Origin: Rhodococcus sp. Leaf247 | Lineage (GTDB): Bacteria > Actinomycetota > Actinomycetes > Mycobacteriales > Mycobacteriaceae | Length of the DNA stretch: 64,000 nucleotides | Reading direction: 5' to 3' | NCBI RefSeq assembly: GCF_001426185.1 | Contig: NZ_LMRP01000001.1 | Span: 1,156,765-1,220,764 of the forward strand | Shown here: piece by piece, positions 45,850 to 58,792 of the stretch | Numbering within the stretch: position 1 is the first letter of the stretch | Layout of the letters: the number at the start of each line of letters is the position of its first letter | Program-made: the position numbers and the translations under genes | The notes under the pieces: model-generated | Database searches by the model: none | What the model saw: only the letters and a program-made list of their open reading frames with translations | What the model was told of the DNA's origin: nothing

Positions 45850-46119
45850 AGGGCGCAGGCGGCGAGCACGCATTGCATCGACCGCGTCGCGGTCTCGCCA
45901 GGAGCTGAGTGTGTAGAACTCACGACGCAGCGGCCTCGCGATCAGGGCTACCCCTATCGCTCCGTCGGATCGGCGCACCTGACGATGTATGCGGAGCGAC
46001 GCGACCTGAACTGCATGACGTGCCGGGTGGAGGCGAGCTCGAATCGCGACGCCATGACGACAGCGGTGTCGAGTCCCTTCGCGTCCTGGGGGCCCGCGAG
46101 CCAGGGCAGTGCAACCATG
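45850..46119 (-). pseudogene. frameshifted antibiotic-biosynthesis-monooxygenase-like gene
   Basis: From ATG 46119: MVALPWLAGPQDAKGLDTAV then MASRFELASTRHVMQF in one frame. The frame then shifts by one near 46010 and continues [20 protein letters not shown] and [20 protein letters not shown]. The joined reading fits a small ABM/spheroidene-monooxygenase-like domain (the FYTLSxWRDR motif). Further breaks blur the C-terminus next to the SDR start. In frame 1 it ends at a TAG near 45958. Confidence 0.6.
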
Positions 46120-46259
46120 CAATTCTCCTCTGCGGGTACGGGTTCACCCGAGTGAACACCCTTGTCGGCGGTCGCCTATTCGTCTACTGCGGAAGCTCAA
46201 CTTCGGGCGACACCCGCATATGGGCGGGAAGCGCCCCTCAGCAAATTAGAAACCTCAGC

Positions 46260-46274
46260 TATCCATAATGGATA
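46260..46274. promoter_or_regulatory. 15-base perfect palindrome upstream of the MerR gene
   Basis: TATCCAT-A-ATGGATA, 36 bases before the MerR-type start. A likely autoregulatory operator, though MerR sites are usually longer; promoter elements around it are not clear. Confidence 0.5.
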
Positions 46275-46310
46275 TGGCTCGTCTCCGATTGTGATGTCAA
46301 GGCCCCGGTC

Positions 46311-46973
46311 GTGAAGATCGCCGAACTGAGCACGCGCTCGGGCGTGCCCATTTCAGCGATCAAGTACTACCTCCGCGAAGGATTGCTGCGAGGCAGAGTG
46401 CGGACGGCGACGAATCAGGTGGACTCCGGGGAATCGCACGTGCGTCGACTCAGGCTCATTCGCTCGATGACCGAGATCGGCGAACTGCCGCTTGCGCGTG
46501 TGCGCGCCACCTTGGCTGCGGTGGACGACGACACGGTGACGCTGCACGACACCTTCGGCGCCGTGACGCACGGCCTGGGCGACCCTCGTACCGCCTCCGA
46601 TACCGATCCGGACCTGGTTGCCGCGCGCGACGAGGTGGAGGCATGGATGACCGCCCGGCACTGGCACGTCGACCCGGCTGCGCCTGCGCATCACCGACTT
46701 GCGGAACTCATCACCACGATGCGCCGATTCGGCATACCGGTGTCGATGTCGGACTTCGACACTGCCGCAGACCATGCCGAGACCGTAGTAAGAAGCGAAG
46801 TCGCCTACGCCAGGGCGAGCAAGGACCGCGCGGCCGCTGTCGGAACCATGATCGTGGGCACCGTCATCATCGAACGAGCGTTGCTCCAGATTCGACGACT
46901 GAGCCTCGAGTCCGCCAGCTTCGACCTCGAGAACGCGGACACCATGTCGCGTACCTCCCGAAAGGGCGATTGA
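46311..46973 (+). CDS. MerR-family transcriptional regulator
   Basis: 220 residues, GTG start. The N-terminal winged helix has KIAELSTRSGVPISAIKYYL and REGLLRGRV; residues 75-220 are a helical effector domain with no metal-binding cysteines, so it responds to a drug or metabolite rather than a metal. A perfect palindrome lies upstream. No adjacent target operon is obvious; the nearest functional gene is the SDR on the other strand. Confidence 0.88.
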   Translation: MKIAELSTRSGVPISAIKYYLREGLLRGRVRTATNQVDSGESHVRRLRLIRSMTEIGELPLARVRATLAAVDDDTVTLHDTFGAVTHGLGDPRTASDTDPDLVAARDEVEAWMTARHWHVDPAAPAHHRLAELITTMRRFGIPVSMSDFDTAADHAETVVRSEVAYARASKDRAAAVGTMIVGTVIIERALLQIRRLSLESASFDLENADTMSRTSRKGD

Positions 46974-47015
46974 CCCGAAGCGGCTGTCCAGCTGAGGCGT
47001 TCGAGAATTGTTGCC

Positions 47016-47222
47016 GTGCGTGGGCGTATTGGCACGTACAGTTGCCGAGTTGTGGGCTACTGGCGATCTGCGACTGTCGGACTGTACCTACTCGCGGTCA
47101 TCGTGCGCGTGTCGACGTGGAGTGACACCGCGGCCGCGGATCGCAGCAACGATGTCATGATGCTGTTGCTCGTCGGAGCTGTCATCGCGGCAATCCTGTC
47201 GACAGGACACCGATCCCGCTAG
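47016..47222 (+). CDS. possible small membrane protein
   Basis: About 68 residues with two hydrophobic stretches (SATVGLYLLAVIV, VMMLLLVGAVIAAIL) on either side of a polar loop. GTG 47016 or GTG 47049 could start it; no strong ribosome site. It lies in a decayed area, so it may be spurious. No known family. Confidence 0.4.
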   Translation: MRGRIGTYSCRVVGYWRSATVGLYLLAVIVRVSTWSDTAAADRSNDVMMLLLVGAVIAAILSTGHRSR

Positions 47223-47467
47223 TCGTGATTCGCACCTCTGTCGACTGCTTCTTCACGACAAGACACCCAGTTCAGCGTCGATCAGTCGTGAGCGGCTGGT
47301 CGGCCTGTCGGGGCTCATCGTGTCCGGATGTCGAGATTCGCGTCGGATACCGACTCGGATCGACGACTTCCCGACCCCCGCGCAGGGACAGTAGGGGTTT
47401 CTACTCTGTCATCGGCCGAACCGATGTGCGAACGTCGAGGACAGGCAGCTCAGAACTGGAGGCGTGA
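47223..47467. other. intergenic region
   Basis: No gene recognised. It separates two small membrane-protein frames. Base composition is less GC-rich than neighbours. Confidence 0.4.
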
Positions 47468-47851
47468 ATGAAGAAATGTGTAACCGCAGGGCTCGTCCTC
47501 GTCATAGTGGTCTCGTGGACAGGACTGGACATTTTCGAAACATCGCTGTGGATTGCGTTGGCTGCCATGGCCTTCGCCGAAGCCTTGCTGGCGGCCGCGC
47601 TGTTCGCATCGCGGTGTCGCAACAGATGGGCCGCGGTCGTCGTAGCGGTGTTGGCGGCGTTCCAATTCGGTCAGAGCTACTTCGCTGAACGAGCGCAGCA
47701 CACATCCGGTGATCCTGTAATTCCGATCGAGAATGTCGGTGTGCTCATCCTGTGCGGGACGGCAATCGGTCTGATCGCGACCGGGCCGTCGTGGCCGCGC
47801 AACAGAGTTCATGCAGTTCTAAGGCATTCCAAAGCCTCTTTTCGGGAGTAG
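47468..47851 (+). CDS. small three-helix membrane protein
   Basis: 127 residues with hydrophobic segments near 5-22, 27-45, 56-72 and 90-106. GGAGG seven bases before ATG 47468 is a good ribosome site. The last 15 to 20 codons fall in repeat copy A, so the C-terminus may have been altered by the repeat's arrival. Function unknown. Confidence 0.6.
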   Translation: MKKCVTAGLVLVIVVSWTGLDIFETSLWIALAAMAFAEALLAAALFASRCRNRWAAVVVAVLAAFQFGQSYFAERAQHTSGDPVIPIENVGVLILCGTAIGLIATGPSWPRNRVHAVLRHSKASFRE

Positions 47852-47990
47852 ACGGAAGACCGCTCGCTCACCCGGCGTCGACCACCCGCCTCGTCCATTC
47901 ATCTGGACTGCCGAAACTTCCTCTGCTGCACGATCGGTTATTGGCGTCCACCTCGGTTCATACCGACTTGCGCTACTCCCGTGAAACCAG
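47815..47990. repeat. dispersed repeat, copy A
   Basis: Most diverged and shortest copy of the family seen at 55.5 and 63.5 kb. Shared blocks include GCCTCTTTTCGGG, GGAAGACCGCTCGCT and GTCCACCTCGGT. The tRNA-Thr-like 3' half is at 47831-47873 but with more changes. The repeat's 5' block is absent here. Confidence 0.55.
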
Positions 47991-48116
47991 CAATCGCAGC
48001 TGCTGGTCAACACATTTCGTTGGGTGAACGGTCTGCTCAGGCGCACCTGGCGCCATGACGGTTCTCGCTACGCACCCGGATGAGCATAGTCCCGACAGCA
48101 CAGCGACATAGTTTGA

Positions 48117-48130
48117 TACCCCCGGGGGTA
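48117..48130. promoter_or_regulatory. CsoR/CstR-type operator, first of three
   Basis: TACCCCCGGGGGTA is a perfect 14-base palindrome flanked by GA and CT, the G-tract form bound by CsoR-family repressors. It lies 80 bases before the MmpL start. Confidence 0.75.
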
Positions 48131-48135
48131 CTTGC

Positions 48136-48198
48136 ATACCCCCCCTCGTATGTGGCACCGTGGGCGCAGTTCGGCCGTTCTGATACCCCCACCCGTAT
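48136..48198. promoter_or_regulatory. two further degenerate CsoR/CstR-type sites
   Basis: ATACCCCCCCTCGTAT (48136-48151) and ATACCCCCACCCGTAT (48183-48198) share the ATACCCCC-N5-GTAT outline with the perfect palindrome upstream. The second ends just before the AGGAG ribosome site, so binding here could block transcription directly. Confidence 0.6.
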
Positions 48199-48209
48199 AG
48201 GAGTACATC

Positions 48210-52046
<3,837 letters not shown>

Positions 52047-52062
<16 letters not shown>

Positions 52063-52085
52063 CCCTTGAACACCGTTAGGTAGCC
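52047..52085. repeat. 18-base tandem repeat at the beta-lactamase end
   Basis: GAACACCGTTCGGTAGCC (52047-52064) and GAACACCGTTAGGTAGCC (52068-52085) differ at one base. The first encodes the last codons and stop; the second repeats them just downstream. Confidence 0.85.
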
Positions 52086-52094
52086 TCGGACAGC

Positions 52095-53285
52095 ATGATT
52101 GCCGCACCGCTCACCGACGACCTCGTTCTCGGTGCAGCCGAGCTCGAGCAGGTCGAACGCGGGGTACGCCCGCACCGTCTGCCCCGCGCAGTCCGGCAAC
52201 GCGACGCGGATCCGCAGCTCGCGATGATGGAGGCGCAACCGTCCGGAGTACGTATCGCTACGCGCACGACCGCCGTCACGATGGTCGTCGAGGTCCACAC
52301 CACGCGCATGACCTACCGGGGTGTGATGCGCGACCGGGGCGCCGTCGACGTGGTGGTCGACGGCTCGGTTCACCAGTCGCACGTGCTCTCGGGTGGTGAC
52401 ACCGTCGAGATCGATCCGACCACCGGGACAAGCACGGTTCACCCGGGAACAACCGAATGCATCACCCTCACCGACCTGCCGGCCGGGGAGAAGACGATCG
52501 AAATCTGGCTCCCCCACAACGAACAGGTGGATCTGGTCTCCCTGTCAGCTGACGCAGTTCTGCACCCGGCTCCGACGAGTGGACCGAGGTGGCTGCACCA
52601 CGGCAGCTCCATCAGCCAGGGTTCCAACGCCGCGAGCCCCACGCGCATCTGGCCTGTCGTCGCGGCCCGTCGTGCCGGCGTTCGGCTGCGCAACCTGGGG
52701 TTCGGGGGCAGCGCCCTCGTCGATCCGTTCATGGCTCGCGTCGTGCGGGACTCCCCCGCGGACTTCATCAGCGTGAAACTGGGCATCAACGTCGTCAATC
52801 TCGACGCGATGCGCCTTCGTTCGTTCGTTCCCGCCGTTCACGGGTTCCTCGACACTGTCCGCGACGGGCACCCCACCACACCGTTGCTGCTGGTTTCGCC
52901 GATTCACTGCGCGATCCACGAGCACACGCCCGGCCCCGGGGCACTCGATCCCGAGGCATTCGCCGCCGGCTCCGTAAGATTCCGGGCGACGGGTACGGAG
53001 GGCGATACCGCCTTCGGACGACTGACACTTCGCGTGATCCGTGACGCGCTCGCTCAGATCGTCGAGAGTCGATCGGACGATCCGAACCTCCACTACCTCG
53101 ACGGGCGAGTGCTCTTCGGCGAGGATGACGAACGGCGCCAACCACTTCCGGACAGTCTGCATCCCGACACCGATGCCCACGCCCTCATGGGACAGCGCTT
53201 CGCGAACACCGTTTTCGGACTATCAGGGCCGTTCGCGCCGAGAACGACTACAGAAGACGTGCCCGATCGGTCGTCGAGAGGGTGA
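52095..53285 (+). CDS. SGNH/GDSL-family hydrolase
   Basis: 396 residues. An N-terminal beta domain (about 1-165, carbohydrate-esterase-2-like) is followed by an SGNH domain: HHGSSISQGSN (block I serine), GFGGSAL, LGINVVN (block III) and DSLHPDTDAH (block V Asp-His). No signal peptide, so a cytosolic acyl or acetyl esterase. ATG 52095, nine bases after the tandem repeat. Substrate unknown. Confidence 0.88.
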   Translation: MIAAPLTDDLVLGAAELEQVERGVRPHRLPRAVRQRDADPQLAMMEAQPSGVRIATRTTAVTMVVEVHTTRMTYRGVMRDRGAVDVVVDGSVHQSHVLSGGDTVEIDPTTGTSTVHPGTTECITLTDLPAGEKTIEIWLPHNEQVDLVSLSADAVLHPAPTSGPRWLHHGSSISQGSNAASPTRIWPVVAARRAGVRLRNLGFGGSALVDPFMARVVRDSPADFISVKLGINVVNLDAMRLRSFVPAVHGFLDTVRDGHPTTPLLLVSPIHCAIHEHTPGPGALDPEAFAAGSVRFRATGTEGDTAFGRLTLRVIRDALAQIVESRSDDPNLHYLDGRVLFGEDDERRQPLPDSLHPDTDAHALMGQRFANTVFGLSGPFAPRTTTEDVPDRSSRG

Positions 53286-53387
53286 CGGTGGCTGCGGCCG
53301 GATCCTCCGCCACTGCGGTCGTCGCCGGCGCTGAAGATGTTCTTAGATAAGCACATTCGTCCGTAACCCTTAGCCTCGGTGTCACCT

Positions 53388-53685
53388 CGACGTCCGCAGC
53401 GCCGACCCGTCGGATCAGTACCTCGCCGCCGTGCAAGGACTGATCGACGAAGTGCACTCCACTCCACTCGCGCACGGAAACGACCGCATCTACTACCCAG
53501 GTGAGGCCGAAGACGTTGCCGCAGGACGCAACTCGGTGGACGGCGGAGTGGTCCTCGCCGACCGAACCCTCGACGACCTCGATGCGCTGGCATCGGAGTC
53601 CGGAACCACGCTTCCCTTCCGAGCCTGCAACTGGCCTGACCGTCCCCCGGTCGGGAAAGTTGAGTTCGATGAATCGCTGTGGTGA
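53388..53685 (+). pseudogene. C-terminal relic of a malate/L-lactate dehydrogenase-family gene
   Basis: HLDVRSADPSDQYLAAVQGL then IDEVHSTPLAHGNDRIYYPG and EAEDVAAGRN match the C-terminus of Ldh2/YbiC-type NAD(P)-dependent dehydrogenases, including the conserved YPGE. The 300 or so residues that should precede are absent, and 53286-53387 shows no family motifs. It ends with a normal stop. Neighbours are unrelated. Confidence 0.6.
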
Positions 53686-53700
53686 CTCTCCGTCCGCCGC

Positions 53701-54462
53701 CTAACGGGTTCCGGTGATGCCACCGTCCACCGGGATCGTCGCCCCGTGCAGGTAAGCCGCCTCGTCGGAGACCACCCACGCGATGGCCGACGCGATCTCT
53801 TCCGGCCTACCCGGACGTCCCGCCGGAATGCCGGCCGTCATCTGACTGATGACGTCGCTACTGGAGTCGTTGATCGGAGTTCGGGTGGCGCCCGGCGCGA
53901 CGGTGTTCACTCGCACCCCTCGTGGTCCGAACTCGGCGGCCCAGCTTCGAGCGAGCTGAGCTTCGGCCGCCTTGGTGGCGGAGTACAGGCCGACGAATGC
54001 ATGGCCCACCGTGGCCATCCACGACCCGACGACCACGATCGCGCCGCTGCCTCGTTCGGCCATTGCCGGCGCTAGGGCAGCAGTCAGGACATGCGGTGCC
54101 CGGATGTTGACGGCAAGTGTCGCTTCGAGATCGGCGTCGGTGAGGGAGACGGTGTCGACGGCGGGGCACAGTGCCGCGTTGTGCACCAGGATGTCGACCC
54201 GCCCGTCGAGAGCGGTGGTCCACGCGGCTGCCAGCGCACGCAGGTCGGCAGGTGACGCGGCGAGATCGCCGTTCACGAACGCGGCGGATCCGCCGGCGCC
54301 TTCGATCTCGGCGACCAGATGCGCACCACGTTCGGCGTCACGCCCGGTGATCACGACGCGAGCGCCACGGGCTGCGAGTTCGCGGGCGGTAGCGGCGCCA
54401 ATCCCGCTCGTCGAACCGGTGACGACGGCGGTGCGGTCGGACAAATTCAGTGGGTTGCTCAT
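53701..54462 (-). CDS. short-chain dehydrogenase/reductase (3-oxoacyl-ACP-reductase-like)
   Basis: 253 residues, classical SDR. AVVTGSTSGIGAATARELA, LVHNAA, the serine of VVGSWM and GLYSATKAAEAQLARSWA with YxxxK are all present; it ends with the PVDGGITGT motif. Divergent from the XRE regulator with 102 bases between them, a common pairing in which the regulator controls the reductase. Substrate unknown. Confidence 0.9.
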   Translation of the reverse strand: MSNPLNLSDRTAVVTGSTSGIGAATARELAARGARVVITGRDAERGAHLVAEIEGAGGSAAFVNGDLAASPADLRALAAAWTTALDGRVDILVHNAALCPAVDTVSLTDADLEATLAVNIRAPHVLTAALAPAMAERGSGAIVVVGSWMATVGHAFVGLYSATKAAEAQLARSWAAEFGPRGVRVNTVAPGATRTPINDSSSDVISQMTAGIPAGRPGRPEEIASAIAWVVSDEAAYLHGATIPVDGGITGTR

Positions 54463-54564
54463 GAAGACCAGTTCACCGTCCGGTTCCGTATCGCACCAGG
54501 GCGAGCGCTGCCTGGTCACGGCACGACCAGGCGCAGGAAGCGGTCTCTCCGTAGTCTGACCAAG

Positions 54565-55416
54565 GTGCCAGCAGACAGATCCGCACTCGGGGCATTCCTC
54601 CGGTCACGACGTGACGCACTCACCCCGGCAACGGCGGGGATTGCGCCGTTCCCCGGACCGCGGCGCGTTCCGGGCCTCCGCAAGGAGGAACTTGCGGTGC
54701 TCGCAGGACTGAGCCCCGACCACTACAGCCGGCTCGAACAGGGCCGCCAGCACACGGTCACCGACGACATCGTCGACGCCTTGAGCCGGGCCCTGCGCCT
54801 CGACCGGATCGAGGACGCACACCTGCGGAATCTCGCCGCTCCGCTTCGCCGGAAACGCTCGAGTACGTGGGAGTCTGCGCAGCGTCCCGATCCCGGCCTT
54901 CTGCGGGTGCTGACCATCATGGACCACGTTCCTGCGCTCGTCCTCGGGCGCCGGTCGGAAATCCTGGCGTGCAACACGCTGGCGCGGGCGGTCCTGGGGG
55001 CAGAGATAGACGCGGGCGCCGTGTTGGTGCGCTGGCTCTTCCTGGACCCACGTGCGAGGGAACGCATCGTCAACTGGTCCGATTACGCGTCGGCCGCGGT
55101 AGGGGCGATGCGCTACGAGGGCGGTCGTCACGTCGCCGACGCGCGATTGACGGTTCTGATCGACGAATTACGTTCGGCAAGTGAACACTTCGCCCGGTGG
55201 TGGAATGATCACGGTGTGGCGGATCGCACGTCCGTCGACAAGAAGATCGCTCACCCCGTGGTCGGCCGTCTCTCGTTCGGCATCGAATCGCTCGTGTCGC
55301 CGCACGATCCGGAGCAACGCTTGATCATTTACACCGTCGAGCCCGAGTCGTCTACTGCTCGAGCACTTCCGATGTTGGCGTCGTGGGGCCCGGCATCCGC
55401 CGAGTCGATGGGCTGA
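54565..55416 (+). CDS. XRE-family regulator with MmyB-like ligand domain
   Basis: 283 residues. Helix-turn-helix RVPGLRKEELAVLAGLSPDH then YYSRLEQGR-type contacts (residues 33-62), then the MmyB-like domain (90-280) with a tryptophan-rich pocket (LVRWLFLDP, FARWWNDHGV). These proteins bind fatty-acid-like ligands and usually regulate the divergent SDR. GTG 54565 is the clear start. Confidence 0.92.
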   Translation: MPADRSALGAFLRSRRDALTPATAGIAPFPGPRRVPGLRKEELAVLAGLSPDHYSRLEQGRQHTVTDDIVDALSRALRLDRIEDAHLRNLAAPLRRKRSSTWESAQRPDPGLLRVLTIMDHVPALVLGRRSEILACNTLARAVLGAEIDAGAVLVRWLFLDPRARERIVNWSDYASAAVGAMRYEGGRHVADARLTVLIDELRSASEHFARWWNDHGVADRTSVDKKIAHPVVGRLSFGIESLVSPHDPEQRLIIYTVEPESSTARALPMLASWGPASAESMG

Positions 55417-55479
55417 GGCGCGGATGATGAATCGATCGGTCGGTCCGCATTGTGGTACCGATATCAAGTTGGGTAGAAC

Positions 55480-55785
55480 TGCTGACATCGAGCCCCGGTT
55501 CGGAGCATTTCGCAGGTGAGCGAACGCCCTGGACCGTGGCGGACCTGCACGGACGTACAGCGGAAGTCGTGAACCGAGAGGTTAGATCGGGCTGTTTCGG
55601 AGATCTTTGCGGGTCAAAGGCAATCGAGAGCCTGTCAGGATCTGAATGACGACCACTCGCTACAAGGCTCCGACGTCACCTGAACTCAGAAAAAATGTTC
55701 TGACCGGCACACTCGTCCTTCAACGTCCGTTTCGGTCGACCTCCGTCCGTCCCCACTTGTGACACTCTTGTGACACCGAGAATCC
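55480..55785. repeat. dispersed repeat, copy B
   Basis: About 305 bases aligning with copy C at 63.4 kb. Shared blocks: TGACATCGAGC, TTTCGCAGGTGA, CCTGGACCGTG, GCACGGACGTA, CGAGAGGT, ATCGAGAGCCT, TACAAGGCT, CTCCGTCCGTCCC and ACTTGTGACACTC. The tRNA-like core (about 55626-55668) is damaged by deletions here. The rest of 55417-55956 shows no gene; the SBP promoter should be in 55800-55950. Confidence 0.7.
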
Positions 55786-55956
55786 GACAGTTCGACGTCA
55801 CGTATCCAGAAACATGTTGTCCAACAGAGTTCTCGACGCCGTAGACACCAGCTCCTACGAGCCCGGTTTTGCGGCAGCCGTGGTGACCGTTCGACTGGAG
55901 CAGGTGGTCGAGGTAGCACCCCCGCGGCGAACCACCGGACCCTAAAATAGTCCGGT

Positions 55957-56925
55957 ATGCGAAGAATTCTCGTCGCCCTGATCGTCGCCGTCGCGCTCGC
56001 AGGTTGCTCGTCGAACGAGCCCACCGGGGCGTCGCCGACGGGGACCGCAGGCGCCGCTGCGTCGTTCCCTACCATCACTGACGGGGCGCTCGGATCCGCC
56101 GCCGTCGAGAGCGAACCGGCACGTGTCGTCGCGTTGTCGTGGATCGACGCGGACATCCTGCTGGCACTGGGCGTGACACCGGTCGCGACCGCCCGCGCGA
56201 CGGCCGAGTCGGGATTCCAACCCTGGACCGAGGCAGCGATGGCGGGGAAGGACGCACCCGCATTCCTCCAGGGCGCCAACGCCGACCTGTCGATAGAGGA
56301 CGTGCTGTCCTACGAACCCGACCTGATCGTCGGCACCAAAGCATTCGGGCTCGACACCCGCTACGACCAGTTGTCGGCGATCGCCCCCGTCGTGCACTAC
56401 GCGAACACTCCATCCGCCGAGACATGGCAGCAGGCCACACGGACCATCGCAGGCGCGCTCGGTCGCACCGCCGACGGCGAGCGCGTGATCGAGGAAACCG
56501 AATCGACGATCTCCGCTGCCGCCGAAGCGAACCCCGACTTCGCAGGCCGCACGTTCACGTTCTTCGTCGGTCCCACCGACGGTGGTGTGTACGTCGTGAA
56601 CTCGACCGACGACGCCGGTGCACAGTTCCTCGACGCCCTCGGGATGCGGCCCACCGATCACGCGACGACGCTGCCGACCAGCTCCATTCCGGGACGGGCT
56701 CAGATCACCTACGAGGACCTGTCGAACAACGATGCCGATCTCGTCATCGCCACGGGTCAGCCCGCCGCTCTCGACGAGTTCCGGGCACTACCCGGCATCT
56801 CGGCCCTCGCCGCGGTGCAACGAGGGGACTACGTGCCGCTCGCTCCGACCGACGCGCAATCGATCGCATTCCCGTCCCCATCCAGCCTCACATGGGCGGT
56901 GCAGAACATCGTGCCCAGGTTCTAG
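55957..56925 (+). CDS. iron-siderophore-type ABC transporter substrate-binding lipoprotein
   Basis: 322 residues, FecB/FhuD-like (TroA superfamily class III). Lipobox LAGC (Cys17), then RVVALSWIDADILLALGV, YEPDLIVGTKAF, TWQQATRTIAGALGR and the terminal ALAAVQRGDYVPL. It would capture ferric siderophores at the membrane surface. No permease or ATPase gene is adjacent, so it must use one encoded elsewhere. Confidence 0.9.
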   Translation: MRRILVALIVAVALAGCSSNEPTGASPTGTAGAAASFPTITDGALGSAAVESEPARVVALSWIDADILLALGVTPVATARATAESGFQPWTEAAMAGKDAPAFLQGANADLSIEDVLSYEPDLIVGTKAFGLDTRYDQLSAIAPVVHYANTPSAETWQQATRTIAGALGRTADGERVIEETESTISAAAEANPDFAGRTFTFFVGPTDGGVYVVNSTDDAGAQFLDALGMRPTDHATTLPTSSIPGRAQITYEDLSNNDADLVIATGQPAALDEFRALPGISALAAVQRGDYVPLAPTDAQSIAFPSPSSLTWAVQNIVPRF

Positions 56926-57679
56926 CTCTACCGGTCATCGGTGCTGGAAGTGGCCCGGTGGCGGGGGCATGCGCTGCCCTGCGGCGTCCACCGCGCAAGA
57001 TGCGGTTAGGTCGCCCGGCTGCATGACCAGGATGTGCCACTGCACCGCTCCCCAGGGGTATCCGTACGCAAAACAGCATCGTCGACGTGCCCGCCCGTGG
57101 TGGGGTCCGCGCGGGGTGACTCGGTCATCATCGATCCGTTCGCTCGGCGATCGATGGATGCGAACCGGCGTCGGCGAGACCATGTCCGTACAAGACCGGC
57201 CCGATGAGAACGGGCCACTGAGGGAAAACCCGACCCGAATCTCTTTCCGCGCGACCCGTGCCGGCGCGGGCATGCCTCACCCGACGCATCGGCTGTTGCT
57301 CCCGGCGAAGTCGACCGTCGCCGCGTGATCGCTGACGCACGACCGGACAGCATTCGCCAGTGCCTGTAATTCGCCGATCATCGGCACGTGCATGGTGCCG
57401 GGGGTGCGTTCTCACCGCGGGACGAGCCGGAACCCGAGGACGAGCTGTCGCCTCCGGGACATCTCGCGATCGTCAGCGAACGCGTACCTCGTCCCACCCG
57501 TCCACCATCCGACAGTGGCGCTATCCCGGTCGTACCGGGGTGCCTCGGCCGCGAACTCGGTGACGTGGCCCCGAACAGTCTATACCCGGCGAGAGGTTGC
57601 ATTTGGACACTCGGTGAGCGGGTGCCATCGGTCTTCCGGAACCCGTTCATCAGCCGGGCATTCGCGTACCGTCGACTAT
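56926..57679. other. 754-base region without a clear gene
   Basis: On the minus strand 57080-56935 reads CCFAYGYPWGAVQWHILVMQ and on to a stop, a protein-like tail with no family recognised. Elsewhere frames are short, Arg-rich and uncharacteristic. It may contain a decayed gene. The alpha/beta hydrolase promoter presumably lies at the right end. Confidence 0.35.
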
Positions 57680-58468
57680 ATGACGCTGAATTATGTCAGA
57701 TTCGGACACGGCAGCCCGCTGTTGCTGGTGCACGGCTTGGGCGTGGGATGGCGATCCTGGTCCCCGATCATCGACGAACTGGCGAAACACCGTGATGTCA
57801 TCGCGGTCGACTTACCGGGGTTCGGCGAAACGCCGCCGTTGACGGGCGAGGTATCGATCGCTGCTCTCGCCGACTCCGTCGCGGATTTCATTCGCGAACA
57901 CGATCTAGGTGGCATTTCCACCGTCGGTCAATCTATGGGCGGTCGAATCGTCCTCGAACTTGCGCGACGGGGAGTCGGCGGCGACACCGTGGCACTCGAC
58001 CCCGGCGGTTTCTGGAGCGACCGCGAACGGGCTGTCTTCGGCGCCACACTGCGGCCGTCGATAGCCCTTGTCAGAGTGTTGCGGCGCTTCCTGCCTGCAC
58101 TTTTGGGCAACCCTGCGGGAAGGACCCTGCTGCTGGCACAGTTGTCGGCGCGGCCATGGGCGCTCTCGCGCGACACCGTGTTGCCCGACGTGCGCGGGCT
58201 CGCCGACTCCCCGTCGACCCAGGCCGCTCTCGATGCCCTCATCCACGGGCCGAAGCAGGAAGGCGCCTCGTCCGGCACAGTGCCCGGGCGGGTCACAATC
58301 GGTTGGGGACGACGAGATCTGGTGACGGTGCCGAAGCAAGCGGCGCGCGCATCGGAGCTGTTCCCCGATGCCGTTCTGCACTGGTTCGAGCGATGCGGTC
58401 ACTTTCCGCAATGGGACGCACCGAAAGAAGCCACTCGACTGATTCTCGACCGCACCGAAAGAGGATGA
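57680..58468 (+). CDS. alpha/beta hydrolase
   Basis: 262 residues. LLLVHGLGVGWRSW (oxyanion HG), VGQSMGGRIVLELA (nucleophile Ser), IGWGRRDLVTVPK (acid) and CGHFPQWDAP (His) form a full triad. ATG 57680 is chosen since the longer frame is unstructured. It is a paralogue-like relative of the hydrolase at 17.4 kb (similar HG-LG-V and GHxPxWD motifs). Substrate unknown. Confidence 0.85.
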   Translation: MTLNYVRFGHGSPLLLVHGLGVGWRSWSPIIDELAKHRDVIAVDLPGFGETPPLTGEVSIAALADSVADFIREHDLGGISTVGQSMGGRIVLELARRGVGGDTVALDPGGFWSDRERAVFGATLRPSIALVRVLRRFLPALLGNPAGRTLLLAQLSARPWALSRDTVLPDVRGLADSPSTQAALDALIHGPKQEGASSGTVPGRVTIGWGRRDLVTVPKQAARASELFPDAVLHWFERCGHFPQWDAPKEATRLILDRTERG

Positions 58469-58792
58469 TCTTCGAACGAGTCGGACCAGTTCATGTAAAT
58501 TGCGGGTCGACAATTTGCCGGTGAACTCGCCCGGGCCCTCGGCGAACTCGCCGCGAAGGAACGACCGTCGCGAGGTTCGCGGCGTACCTACCGGGGGATT
58601 CGCGAAGGCCTGCACATCAGCTCCGAGGCGGCGTGCGGGCAGCGCTGGAGGTTGCTCAGCCACCCTCGGCGATGACCCGACGTGTCCCCCTCCGCGCCGA
58701 CATAGAAGTCAAATCTGCCCATGAGCCGACTAGCCGAACTCCGTGTCGCCATCTTCGGCCGGCGACTCGTACATGATGGGAGCGGCTGGTCC
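58469..58792. other. intergenic region with a possible gene-end fragment
   Basis: On the plus strand 58490-58674 reads RQFAGELARALGELAAKERP then SRGSRRTYRGIREGLHIS before a stop, looking like a protein C-terminus without a start (an in-frame stop lies just upstream). No family recognised. Confidence 0.35.
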
